From Mantamonas sphyraenae (taxonomy: Eukaryota; CRuMs; Mantamonadidae): a stretch of 64,000 nt of DNA. The translations under genes were made by a program, and so were the position numbers. Of this stretch, positions 42,523 to 52,518 are shown piece by piece (the first letter of the stretch is position 1; every line of letters begins with the position of its first letter). The stretch covers positions 148,737-212,736 of the forward strand of contig JAPMXV010000023.1 in NCBI GenBank assembly GCA_026936335.1, written 5' to 3'. The notes under the pieces were generated by a model. It saw nothing but the letters and a program-made list of their open reading frames with translations. It did no database searches and was not told where the DNA came from.

Positions 42523-44139
42523 ATGGCGCAGCTGGCGGACAACGCAGACGTGTTGTTCCCGTTGCTGGACAAGGAGCTGATTTGCACGGTGGCGCCGTTT
42601 CAGCAGTATGTGTTTGTGCAGCTGGTGGGGTTTGTGGCGACGACGATCGGGTTTCTGGTGCTGAGCGTGCATTACATCGTGAAGCTGTGCCACGAAAAAG
42701 CGCACCCGTCGCAGGCAGTGCGGATCAACAACAGCGCAGCACTGCCGCTACTTGAGGAACCAGTTCATTGGAACGACATGGAGGTGGACGAGACGACGGA
42801 ATACGCGCCTGCGCGGGGCTGGGCAAAGCTGGACTGCAGACCTGATCCACGCGCGGTGGAAGGACCGCAGGGGGCACCCGCACGGCAGCCGCACACGAGT
42901 GCAGGAGGGGTGGTGACATTTGTGCTGGTGTTGATGTTTCTGATGGGCTGGTTTGCGGTGGCGCTGAATGAGAGGGCGCCAAACGTGTCGTCGGTGACGG
43001 AGTACGCGACGCCGTTGATCACGCAGAGCATGATGGGGCCGGTGCTGATTAACGTGACGTCGCATGTGGTGCTGCACAACGACGGGTGCGACGCGTTTGC
43101 GCCGCTCAAGGTGGAGGGGACGGGCGAGTGGGCGTCGTTCCGGTGGACGAGGGCGACGATGACGCTGAACAAGACGAAGCACTGCATGGTGACGGTGGAC
43201 ATGCAGCAACGCGTCAACCAGACCAACGTGGGCCACACGTCGGGATTCATGATGAGGTACGGGCGGAAGGGAGGGGTGGAACCACAAATCAGCGGGCACG
43301 TGAACACGACGCAACGCAAGTTTTTTAGCATCATGCCGGTGATGCCCGAGGAGGAGGGGCTGCTGAAGCGAGCGTTTCTGCGCAACGCAGTGGCGTGTCT
43401 GTCGGATTTGCCTGCAGAGGTGCAGCTGACGCTGCAACAGCAGTGTCTGGTGCTCGGGTCGCTTGAGGATTGGGTGCTGCAGAAACGGACGCCGTGCAAG
43501 CCGGAAACGAGTGCATTTGTGTTGAGCAACACGCGAGTGGCACCAAAGCCGAGGAACGGGTCTGTGTCGTTCCAGATCAGCGGGACGGACGCACGGGTGC
43601 TGCTGAGCAAGGGAGAACACAGCTCAAACTCGATGACGCTGCTTGTGTTTTCGTTCATTGGGTCACTGCTAGCGTTGCATCCGATCTTGCGGCAGATTGG
43701 GCACAAGATGTACGTGGACAGCCATCGGCCGGCATGGAGTGAGGACGCAAGCAAGCGGCCAAAGATTGGCAACTGGGGAGACTTTGCAGTGATGGTGGTG
43801 GCGGCGACGCTGAGTCCCATTGTATCGCAGATTGTGATTGGATGCAGTGGCAAGGTGGTGAGTTTGCGGGGACACGCCGGGTTGATGATGAGTGGGCCGT
43901 TTGGATCTGCGTTTACGGCGGTGTTTTCTGCGTACAAAGCGGTGCAGATGGCAACGAGCGCGGAGCTGTCTGTGGAGCTGCAGGAGTATGCGGGCACGTG
44001 GCAGGCGATGTGGGCGCTGAGTTGTGTGAGTTCGGTGCTGTTGATCTGGGTGTTTTCGGTGATGATCCACCGGGCGTACGTGCGCAACTACATCTGGATT
44101 ACGGAGGCTGAGAAGAAGGACAAGGAAGATGGTGTGTGA
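42523..44139 (+). CDS. Multi-pass membrane protein of unknown function
   Basis: A single-exon 538-aa protein. Hydrophobic spans occur at ~28-52 (VFVQLVGFVATTIGFLVLSV), ~127-147 (VVTFVLVLMFLMGWFAVAL), ~370-385 (LLVFSFIGSLLALHPIL), ~420-440 (FAVMVVAATLSPIVSQIV), ~455-475 and ~500-520 (WALSCVSSVLLIWVFSVMI). The ~220-residue region between the second and third spans contains several N-x-S/T sites and paired cysteines, so it is probably lumenal or extracellular. I recognise no family. It starts 12 nt from the divergent small gene and its stop is 3 nt from the stop of the convergent ankyrin gene, so transcripts at both ends must overlap their neighbours. A receptor-like or transport role would be a guess. 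Confidence 0.65.
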   Translation: MAQLADNADVLFPLLDKELICTVAPFQQYVFVQLVGFVATTIGFLVLSVHYIVKLCHEKAHPSQAVRINNSAALPLLEEPVHWNDMEVDETTEYAPARGWAKLDCRPDPRAVEGPQGAPARQPHTSAGGVVTFVLVLMFLMGWFAVALNERAPNVSSVTEYATPLITQSMMGPVLINVTSHVVLHNDGCDAFAPLKVEGTGEWASFRWTRATMTLNKTKHCMVTVDMQQRVNQTNVGHTSGFMMRYGRKGGVEPQISGHVNTTQRKFFSIMPVMPEEEGLLKRAFLRNAVACLSDLPAEVQLTLQQQCLVLGSLEDWVLQKRTPCKPETSAFVLSNTRVAPKPRNGSVSFQISGTDARVLLSKGEHSSNSMTLLVFSFIGSLLALHPILRQIGHKMYVDSHRPAWSEDASKRPKIGNWGDFAVMVVAATLSPIVSQIVIGCSGKVVSLRGHAGLMMSGPFGSAFTAVFSAYKAVQMATSAELSVELQEYAGTWQAMWALSCVSSVLLIWVFSVMIHRAYVRNYIWITEAEKKDKEDGV

Positions 44140-44142
44140 TGT

Positions 44143-46530
44143 TCATTCTGTTTGTTGTTGGCGCTGTGCTTGGGCGCCGCGTTGGTTGACCTGTTGTGCG
44201 ATTTCAAACAGGCGGCGCTCGGTTTTGCGTCGGGCACGTTGGGTCTTGTTGGAAGCTTTGTCGGTCTTGTTGGCTTTCTTGGACTTTGAGGTTCCGCGCA
44301 AGTCGTCGTTTTCGGCAATGAGCTGCTCGAGGACGCGGACGGCGACGACAAGGCCGCGCGACTGTAGGTCGTGCAGGACAGACTGACGCAGGGAAGCGAG
44401 CTTGCGATTGCGTTGGGCAGATGTGTCCCATGGCTGAGGCTCCATGTCGGCCAGGTGAGCGAAAATGAGTTCGAGGACTTCCATGGGCAGATTGAAGCCG
44501 ATGGTTGTGTCTGCGGTGTGCTCAAAGTCATGGTCGTCTGCGGAGGAGTCGGAGGAGTTGTTGTCATCGTCGTCGTTGTCGATATCGTCCGAGTCGTTGT
44601 CGGAGTCGTCGCTGCCGTCGTCCGCGTCGCTTTCGTCGTCGGAGTGATCTCTGGTTGGGGTGAGTGTGTTGGAAGAAGTGGCAGAGTGCAGTTGTTGTGG
44701 TGTGGGGTTTGAGGAGGAGGAGGATGAGGAGGAGGTTGAGGAGGAGGTGGTAGTCGTGGAGGATGTGCTGAGGTGGGGCAGGTTTTCGTGGACGCGGCGT
44801 CCAAGCTGTTCGTCGTCGAGGTCGTCGTCGAAGTCGTCGTCGGTGTCGGGCACGTAGCGAAAGTCAAAGTGATTGATGCAGAGCATGGTGAACACCTGAG
44901 CACGAAATTCCGAGGCAAAGTAGCGATGGTTTCGGGGCGACCAGGTGGGCGGGATGGCACCATGCTCGTAAAGCATGGAGCGTATGTCTGTGTCCGATGT
45001 GGCCATGATGGGGGTGATGTGGTTGAGGTCGGGCTGGTTGGGATCTGCGCCGGAAAAGACGAGGAAGGTTGCGGCGTTGCTGTTGTTTTGTGCACAGGCA
45101 GCTGTGAGGGGAGTATCGCCAGCGGGAGAGGGTGCGTTGACGTCCAATGCACGGTGGAGGTCGTTGAGGAGGATGACCTGGAGCAGCTTGCTGTGGGTGC
45201 TGCCGTTGACAAAGAGAGCGTCGGCTGGGTTTGCGCCGCGTTCGACGAGCATGCGGTAGAGGGCGAGACCATCGTCGGTCATGGAAATGGACTCTGCGCG
45301 GGCCTTGGATTTGTGTTTGTGTTTGGACTTTGCGCCGGGCAGCGGTATGGATTGGGAGATGTAGCGGAGGACGCTTTTGCCATGCTGGTCGAGGGCGTCC
45401 ATGTCAGCGCCGTGGTCGAGAAGCATTTGGACGAGTTCGACGTTGCCGCTAGAGACGGCACGCATGAGAGAGGTGCGGCCGCGTGCGTCAAAGGCATGGA
45501 CATTGGCGCCAGCGTCGAGGAGGATCTGGGCTGTTCGGGTCTTGCCAGCGGCGGCGGCGTGGCAGAGGGCTGTGCCTTTGGACTCTCCGTGCTGGTACTC
45601 GATGTCGCAACCATGGTCAAGAAGAACCTTGAGGGCGTCGGGAGAGTCTTCTGCAGCCGCAGTTTGGAGCGGAGAGGCGACCTTGCGGGTTGCGGTGAGA
45701 CGGACGCCCGGCTGCTGGAGAAGGAAGCGGACAAACTGGATACGGTCATGCTTGGATGCCTTGAGGAGAGGGGAGTCGCCTATGTCGCCAGAGTTGATGT
45801 GGACGCCGGCCTGGGCGAGGATCTGAAAGGCCTCAAAGTTGTTTGACTTTTCAGCAAGGAGGAGTGGGGTGCGTTTGTCTTTGTCGCGTAGTTCAAGGTT
45901 GAGCTGGTGGCTGTGGTTGTGGAGGAGCCATTGAAGAGCGTCGTGAGCGCGTTCGAGGATGCAGACGTGGAGAAGGCCTTCCCGTTTGTGGTTTTCCGCG
46001 GCGAGGTCTGCGCCGGTGTCGATGAGGAACTGCATGGATTCGATGTCGTTGTTGGCGGCAGCACGGGCGAGAGGGGTGGGCCCCTTTTTCTGTTTGGTCT
46101 CGAGGTCGAGGGGCGGGCAGTTTGCAAGGAGGAGGCGGAGGGCGTGATAGTTTCTGGAGGCAATGGCTGTGTGCAAAAGTCCGGAGACGCGATAGAGGGT
46201 CTTTTTGGACATGTTGGCGAGGTTTGTGTCTGAGAGAAGGTAGGCAAAGGCCGTATCGACGACTTGGTGGGATGAGTCTGTCGGAGAGCTCTGGATGGCT
46301 TGGGAGGCGACCTCGACGTCGACGCTGCCCTCGCCAAAGTGTTGAATGAGAGCGAGGAGGACATGGTGGTGCTGGAGGATGGCGGCCTTGCACATCCACG
46401 CACGTACGACTGTTGAGGTGGGCTGTTCAGCACCATTGGCGCGCTGGCGGGTGAGGACTTTGGAGAGAGCGTCGACGTCGCCGGCAGCTATGTGCTGATG
46501 GATGGCTTCTGTCGCCTGTGTGTTTCCCAT
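44143..46530 (-). CDS. Large ankyrin-repeat protein with possible N-myristoylation
   Basis: A single exon of 795 aa. It begins MGNTQATEA: Gly2, Asn3 and a small residue at position 6 suit N-myristoyltransferase. About twelve ankyrin-like repeats lie at ~20-520, for example GPTPLARAAANNDIESMQFL, DSPLLKASKHDRIQFVRFLL, GTALCHAAAAGKTRTAQILL, GRTSLMRAVSSGNVELVQML and DTPLTAACAQNNSNAATFLV. A segment around SPRNHRYFASEFRAQVFTML could be a degenerate SOCS-box-like helix, but I am not confident. The region ~560-660 is Ser/Thr/Asp rich; a helical segment with LPMEVLELIFAHLADME has the look of an F-box start (LP.EVL..IF..L), followed by a basic coiled coil. If the F-box reading is right it could be an SCF adaptor with ankyrin substrate recognition. 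Confidence 0.72.
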   Translation of the reverse strand: MGNTQATEAIHQHIAAGDVDALSKVLTRQRANGAEQPTSTVVRAWMCKAAILQHHHVLLALIQHFGEGSVDVEVASQAIQSSPTDSSHQVVDTAFAYLLSDTNLANMSKKTLYRVSGLLHTAIASRNYHALRLLLANCPPLDLETKQKKGPTPLARAAANNDIESMQFLIDTGADLAAENHKREGLLHVCILERAHDALQWLLHNHSHQLNLELRDKDKRTPLLLAEKSNNFEAFQILAQAGVHINSGDIGDSPLLKASKHDRIQFVRFLLQQPGVRLTATRKVASPLQTAAAEDSPDALKVLLDHGCDIEYQHGESKGTALCHAAAAGKTRTAQILLDAGANVHAFDARGRTSLMRAVSSGNVELVQMLLDHGADMDALDQHGKSVLRYISQSIPLPGAKSKHKHKSKARAESISMTDDGLALYRMLVERGANPADALFVNGSTHSKLLQVILLNDLHRALDVNAPSPAGDTPLTAACAQNNSNAATFLVFSGADPNQPDLNHITPIMATSDTDIRSMLYEHGAIPPTWSPRNHRYFASEFRAQVFTMLCINHFDFRYVPDTDDDFDDDLDDEQLGRRVHENLPHLSTSSTTTTSSSTSSSSSSSSNPTPQQLHSATSSNTLTPTRDHSDDESDADDGSDDSDNDSDDIDNDDDDNNSSDSSADDHDFEHTADTTIGFNLPMEVLELIFAHLADMEPQPWDTSAQRNRKLASLRQSVLHDLQSRGLVVAVRVLEQLIAENDDLRGTSKSKKANKTDKASNKTQRARRKTERRLFEIAQQVNQRGAQAQRQQQTE

Positions 46531-46611
46531 GTGAGGGACGGTGGAATGGATGAAGGGATGAAGGGATGAAGGGGAAAGGGGAAAGTTTTTGTTGTCGGCG
46601 TTTGCGCGCGG

Positions 46612-49600
46612 TTAGACGCCGTAGAGGAGGCCCATGCCCTGTGCACAACGTGCGCGTACGGCGGGGTTCTTGTGCCTGAGAAGAGACTTGAACTCGGTGG
46701 TGGCCTGAGAGACGTTGACACCGGAAAGCTGGTCGCCGAGGTTGAGGAGGATGTAGCCGGCAAGAACGGCTGCGTGGCCCTTGATGGTGTCCCAGGAGCT
46801 GCCAAAGAAGCCGACGGCGTCCATGAGGTAGTAGTCGATGCGGTTGGGAAAGTACTCGATGAGGAGCTTGCTGACGTCGTTGAGGAACTGGTCGTGGTCG
46901 AGGTAGCGGCCTTCGTCGAGCTGTGGCCCGTTGACAAGCTCCTCGAGGTCGTCTGCGTGGAGGACAGGGACGAGGTTGCGGAGGGCGACCTTGCAGGCGT
47001 TCTGGACGACAGGAGCGTCGTCGTTGACGTGGAGGAGAAAGACGACAAAGTTTTCGTGGATCTGGTTGATAAAGGTCTGTGCGCCTTCCTCTTCGCCGAA
47101 ACGAGCGAGGGCGCCAAAGAGCTGGAAGGCAGCAGCGCGGATGTCCTCGTTCTCACGCTTAAAGGCAGCTCGGATGCCGATGCTGATGTTGATGAGGATC
47201 TGGAGGACGGAGGACGGGTTGATGACCTCGAGGATCTTGCGAAGGGCGTCCATGGCCTCGAGGACGATCATTTCGTCGCTGTCGTCGATGCCGCTGACGA
47301 GGGCGTTTACGACGGTGCCGCTGTAGCGGTTGACTTCCTCCTCGCCGGCGCTGACGAGGTTGCCGAGGCCCTTGAGAGCCTGCCTGCGGACGCGGTTCTC
47401 GGTGTCTGCGCAGCGGCCAAGGAGACAGCTGATGAGGGTGTTGAGGAGGCTGGGGAACTTGTCGGACTGGTTGACGAGCTCGGCAAAGACAGCACAGACG
47501 ACGAGGCGCTGGCCTTCGTAGCTCTTTGTGAGGTATGGGTAGAGGATCTTGCAGAAGCTCTGGACGTCGTCGAGGTGGTGTTCGCAGAGGGCGGCGGTGA
47601 TCTCTGTGATGCTGTCCTCCATCTCGTTTGTGGTGAGGCGGTCCTGGAGCTCGGGGTTGTCAAAGATTTCCATGACGCTGAGGTCGTCAGCGCCCTTGAG
47701 GAACGACTGGAAGGCTTCGACGGTGTAGCGTGTGGCCGTGCCGTCGCCGACCTCGTTGGTGTTGCCAAAGCGTAGGAGGATGGAGGAGACAAAGAGGGCA
47801 TAGTTGTCCGTGAGGACATCTTCGAGCTCGTCGTCCTCGTCGATCATCTCGCCGAGGGCGCAGGTTGCGCTCATGGGCGGGACGGTGGGAGTGCGCTCGA
47901 CAGCGCCACGTCTGCCCTCGCGCTCTGTGTAGGGCTGGGCGTTGTTCATGACGTCGGTAAAGTGCTTGAGCATCTGGAGGGAGAGGTCTTCGTCCTGGGC
48001 AAAGGCCTGGAAGCATTTTTGGACATGTGTGGAGTGGGGCAGGGGCTTGCTGAGGAGCTCGTCGAGGATGCTGATGAGATGGTGTGAGGCGAGGGTCTTG
48101 ATGGCGAGGAGGGAGCCGTTGACAGCCTGCTGGTTGTTGACGAGCGGGAGGGCCTCGACGAGGACGGAGGTGATGGAGGCGGCAGCGACACCGAGCTCGG
48201 ATGCCTTGTGCTCCATGATGCCGTGGAGGACGATGGCTGTGCCGGAGGAGGAGGTGTCAAACTGGTCGCTGAGGCCTTGGGCGAGTTTGACAAGGAAAGG
48301 GGTTGTGTTGAGGACGGAAAGCATGGAGGCGAGAAGCTTTGCGAGCTCCTTCATGACGACGACCTGGCGGCCCATTTCCGGGACGCGGATGGCCTGGCGC
48401 ATGGGTTCCATGTGGGTGAGCTCGTCGGGAGGCTTGAGGGCAAAGCCTGCGCCGGGATCGTTCTCGAGCATAAACTGGGTAAAGAGAAGGATGGCGATGG
48501 TCTCTACGGCGAGCTGGCGCACGTCTGGATCAGGGTCCATGGAGCGGGGCACGAGGAGGGCGAGGTAGTAGGTGTAGTTGTCAAAGGGGGAGTCGTCGTT
48601 GTGGCTGGCAGCGGTGGAGCTGCTCTTGTACTCGATGAAGCGCTTGAGGAGGAGGAGCATGGTGGAGATGGCGCGCTTGCGGATGGAAGCGTCCTTGTTG
48701 CTGAACCACTGCTCGAGGCGGGTAAAGATGCGGTTGAGGCGGGGCACGGAGGGATCCATAAAGATGAGGGACGAGAGGACCTCGTTGAGGTTCTTGGTGA
48801 GGAGCTGGAGGAGGTCTGAGTCTTCTTCGTCGGCGTCATCGGGAAGGGTGATGGCATAGAAGGGCACAATGCGGTCGAGGAGGTTTGTCTCGTCGTCTTG
48901 GGGCAGGGGCGGTTGGAGGCGCACGAGGGTGCTTGCGGCCTGGAGACCGAGGGCAAGGACCTGGTTGGGGGCCTGGCCGGTCATGAGGCCGTTGACCTGG
49001 CCGAGGAGGGTGTCGCGCTGCTTGAGGTCGAACTGCACGCCGAGGTGGTCTGGGTGGAGGCTCTTTGCGACGAGGTCGATGGCCTTGATGACGTTTGTCT
49101 TTACGGAGGGGCGCTCGACGTCGGAGATGTGAGGGATGATGTTCATGACGATGTGGACCTCTGCGCGAGAGACGAGGAGGGAGGTGTCTGCGTAGGCGGT
49201 GGTGTAGCCGTAGGCAAGGAGGACGGTGGAGCGGATGCTCATGGCCTCTTCGGGGGTCTTGTCCTTGGAGAGGCCGAGGAAACCGGAGCTCTTGACGACC
49301 ATGTCGTCCTTGGTGGCCTTTGTGAGGCGTTCGAGGACGGTGTCGAGGTGTGCGTTGCCAGCGATGCCAAAGGCCTGCGCGAGGCCGAGGCGCTGTGTGT
49401 CGTTGTTGTGGTCGACGTCGTCAAAGATGAGGTCGAGGTGTTGCTTGACGAAGCTCTTGATGGTGGAGCGCTGCATGACCTGGCCGAGGAGTTTGTAGAG
49501 GGCCTTTTTGGAATGGTGATCGTTGGGGTAAAGAGCGACGTGCCTGCCGAGAGCTTCGCCTAGGTCGCGTGTCCATTCGTCGTCGTTGACGGTGTCGATT

Positions 49601-52332
49601 GTCTGGCAAAGAAAGCGGAGGACGGTGTCCTGCCAGTTGGAGAGGGAAAAGTCGTCGTCGTAGGCGTTTTCCTCGAGAAAGGCGGACATCTTGGGGATGA
49701 GCTCGTCCCAAAGGTCGACGACAGACGGGTGGAGGACTGCAGCGAGGGCGTGCATGGCGTCGAGAATGCGGAGGCCAAGGGAGCCGCGGCGTGTGGGCTG
49801 GCAGAGCATGACAAAGAGGCGTGCGAGGAGCTCGGGGGCCTTTGGAAGATTTGGATGCTGGTCAAAGTCGATGAGGTAGTCGGGCTCTTCGGCGTCGCGC
49901 TTGCGCTCTGCGAGAAAGGCGACGCACTTGCAAACGATGGCGAGGGCGTCTGTAAACTCCTTGGGGACGACGGTCTCGAGGAGATACGGGTAGAGGACGG
50001 CGTCCATGTCTGCAATGGTGGTTGTGATGAGGTTGAGGATGTGGTCGTTCATGTCACGAAGCTGGCCCGGGAGAACGACCTCGCCCGAGCCGGAGCCGCC
50101 GGAGGAGGAGGAGGAGGATTTGCCTTTGGCGTTGCTCTGGCGGCCCTTTGCGACGTCGGTGTCTGTGATGGCGCAGTTGGAGACGATGAATTCGACAAGG
50201 CTTTGGCCGCCGATGTGTTGGAGGTACTGGCGGTGGGCCATGGCGATGATGAGTTGGGAGAAGGCCTTTCGCACGGCGAGGTTTTCTTCGAACTTGAGGA
50301 CGTTTGCGCCGGAGACGATGTATTCCTTTCTGGTTTGGAGTTCGTCATCTGGGGGAGGGGGGGGGGAGGGGGGGGAAGGGGGGAGGAAGGGGGGGAGGGG
50401 GGGAGTGGTTAGGGAAGGGGGAAAGGGGTGGGGATTGGGGATTGGGGGGAATGTGCGCCCGCACAGTTACCCATGCCACATGGGGTAGAGGTGGCGATTG
50501 GTAGGCAAAGGCAGGCGTTGTGGGAGTTGATGTGGCATCGACACAATGGAAAAAAAGTGCCGTGTGCAAGGTGCCAAGAAGAGGGGTTGGAACCCTCCCT
50601 CCGAGGCGTGCCTGCGCACGGCGGGATCGGACAAGGCGGGGCAGAGTGGAAAGGTTGTGCTTCGGAATGGAAGCACAAGGTCTGCGTCGCTGTACGGTGG
50701 ATGCGTGGTGGTGGTGGTGGCGGCGGCGGCGGCGGCGGCAAAGGTGGCGGTGGAGGGCGGGTAACGTACCGAGGCGGTTGATGAGGTGCTTGAGGACAAG
50801 AATGGCGCCGATGCGCCAGTGGGGATCTTTGTGCTTGAACTGGTCGATGATGCCGCTGAGGATGTGCTCGCGCTCGGCACGTGCAAGGATCTCGAAGCAG
50901 CGGAGGAGCTCGTTTTGGTTCTTGATGAGGTTGGGGTTGCTGGCATCGATGGGAGTGCTGATGAGAGCGGAGAGGGAGGCGACAATGGTGTCGAGGTACT
51001 GGCTGATGCCGATGTTTTGGCAGGTGATAAAGAGAATCATGCTGAGGCCCTGGGTGAGCGGGAGGTGGTCTTGGATCTTCTCCTTGCGGAAGAGGTTGAG
51101 GATGGCCGGGAAGAGCTTGGGGAGGAGCTCCTCGATCTTGGACTTGTCGGCAATGGCAGACATGTGGCCAAGCGCCTGAACGGTGGCAAGGCGGACTTTT
51201 TGCTCGCGCGCTGTGAGCCACTGGGTGTAGAGCATCTCAAAGGCGGTTGTGATCTCGCTCTCAAAGTCGGCCATGGTGATGGACTTGTCGGAGGCCTGCT
51301 CGGAATTGTGGACGTAGGTGAGGATGGCCTCGCAAAAGTGGCCGAGGGCCGAGGCAAAGACCCAGCGGTGGTTGTCGTGCTTGATGATGGTGAGGACCGG
51401 GATGACCTTGAGGAGGACGTCCTTCATGTAGGGAACAAAGAGCATGGGGTGGGCGTGGGCCATGTCACTGAGGGTCTTTGCGACAAAGTAGTGAGGGACG
51501 GCGCCGGCCTCAAACTTGGAGAGGGTGTGGGCCATGGCAACGTCGGGGTAGACAGCGGCAAGGGAGACAATGAGGGCAGAGGCAGTGTTTTGCCAGGCGA
51601 CCTTGATGTCGCGCTGGGCAATCATGTCCTCGGCAGCAAACTTGATGATTTCGCCGGCGAGCTGCTCGCTGACGTCGTCCTTGCGCATCTCGGTGACCTT
51701 GAGCATGACGTCGAGGAGAGAGACGCGGTGGTCGAGGTTGATCTTTTTGGTGGAGACAATGAAGGAGAGGCAGGCGCTGAGGACGAGCTCGGGCTGGTTT
51801 GCGCCAATGTCCTTGAGAGACTCTTCGAGGGAAGAGACGACCTGTCGGTTGCTATCGGAAGCGGCGGCGACCATGACCTGGACGACGTCTGGAGTGGAGA
51901 GGAGGAGGGAGAAGGGGGAGGGAGGGAGGGGGAGGGGGAAGGGGAGATAGGTGGGCAGCGGGGCAGGCGCAGGGAGTGGTGCGGCGGAGGTGAGTGTGAG
52001 CGAAAGGCGTGGATTTGGCATGCCAGGACGTGGGCAAGGGAGGAGAGGTGCAGGCAGATGAGTTGCCAAGGGAGGGGCGAGAGATAGGATAGGTGGCGGC
52101 GGGCGGGCGGAATAGGGTGGGCGGGTCGCGGTGGACGGGTGTGGGAAGGGTCCGTGAAACGGAGGCGGCGAGGGCGAGAGGGAAAGGGAAATGGGCAAAC
52201 GGGAAGGCGGAGGCTTTGCTGGCGGGTGTGGAGGGTCGGAGGGATCGTACCGTCGATGTAGCCGCCTGTGGTACGCACGGCCGAGGTGTGCACAATGCTG
52301 TCCTTGGAGTTCTTCTTGCCGAAAAAGGACAT
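46612..52332 (-). CDS. MROH1: Maestro heat-like repeat protein MROH1
   Basis: Exons 52332-52251, 51888-50770 and 50348-46612 (introns 362 and 421 nt, all phase 1; donors GTACGA and GTACGT) encode 1645 aa, essentially the size of human MROH1 (~1640). HEAT-type helices run throughout. Family blocks in order: YTQWLTAREQKVRLATVQAL matching FHQWLQSREAKLRLAVVEAL; NQNELLRCFEILARA; IGAILVLKHLINRL; ISAMAHH-like LIIAMAHRQYLQHIGGQSLV; and SSGFLGLSKDKTPEEAMSIR with the following VLLAYGYTTAYA. The first exon contributes 27 residues. Both introns are pyrimidine-rich on the coding strand; the second contains a very long C-tract just before its acceptor and a CGG-type trinucleotide run. MROH1 is a large HEAT-repeat protein with poorly defined cellular function. 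It is divergent from DMXL (186 nt between starts). Confidence 0.88.
50351..50415 (-). repeat. Long homopyrimidine/C-rich tract before MROH1 exon 3
   Basis: On the + strand this is almost pure G with scattered A (runs of 4-8 G). On the coding strand it is a C/T tract directly preceding the CAG acceptor of exon 3 (50348), so it can serve as the polypyrimidine tract. The G-rich strand has ample runs to form G-quadruplexes. The run lengths make this a place where sequence length errors are likely. Confidence 0.8.
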
Positions 52333-52518
52333 GTTGCAGAGGAAAGGTTGCAGGACGGGTCGCGGCGAGGGAGCCAAGGCAGGAAGGCGTGCGCGACAAG
52401 GAGCACAACGTGAGCGAGCGAGAGAGAGAGAGAGAGCGCGCAAGAGCAAGCAGAGACGAGACACGAAGCAGTCGTTGAGAGAGAGACAGAAAAACAGAGA
52501 GCAAAGAGCAAAAAGAAA
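52333..52518. promoter_or_regulatory. Divergent MROH1/DMXL intergenic region with GA repeats
   Basis: This 186-nt gap between divergent start codons contains a purine-rich stretch with (GA)n tracts around 52419-52437 and 52480-52500. It must hold both promoters. GA tracts are common promoter elements in eukaryotes, but no specific factor is implied. Confidence 0.4.
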
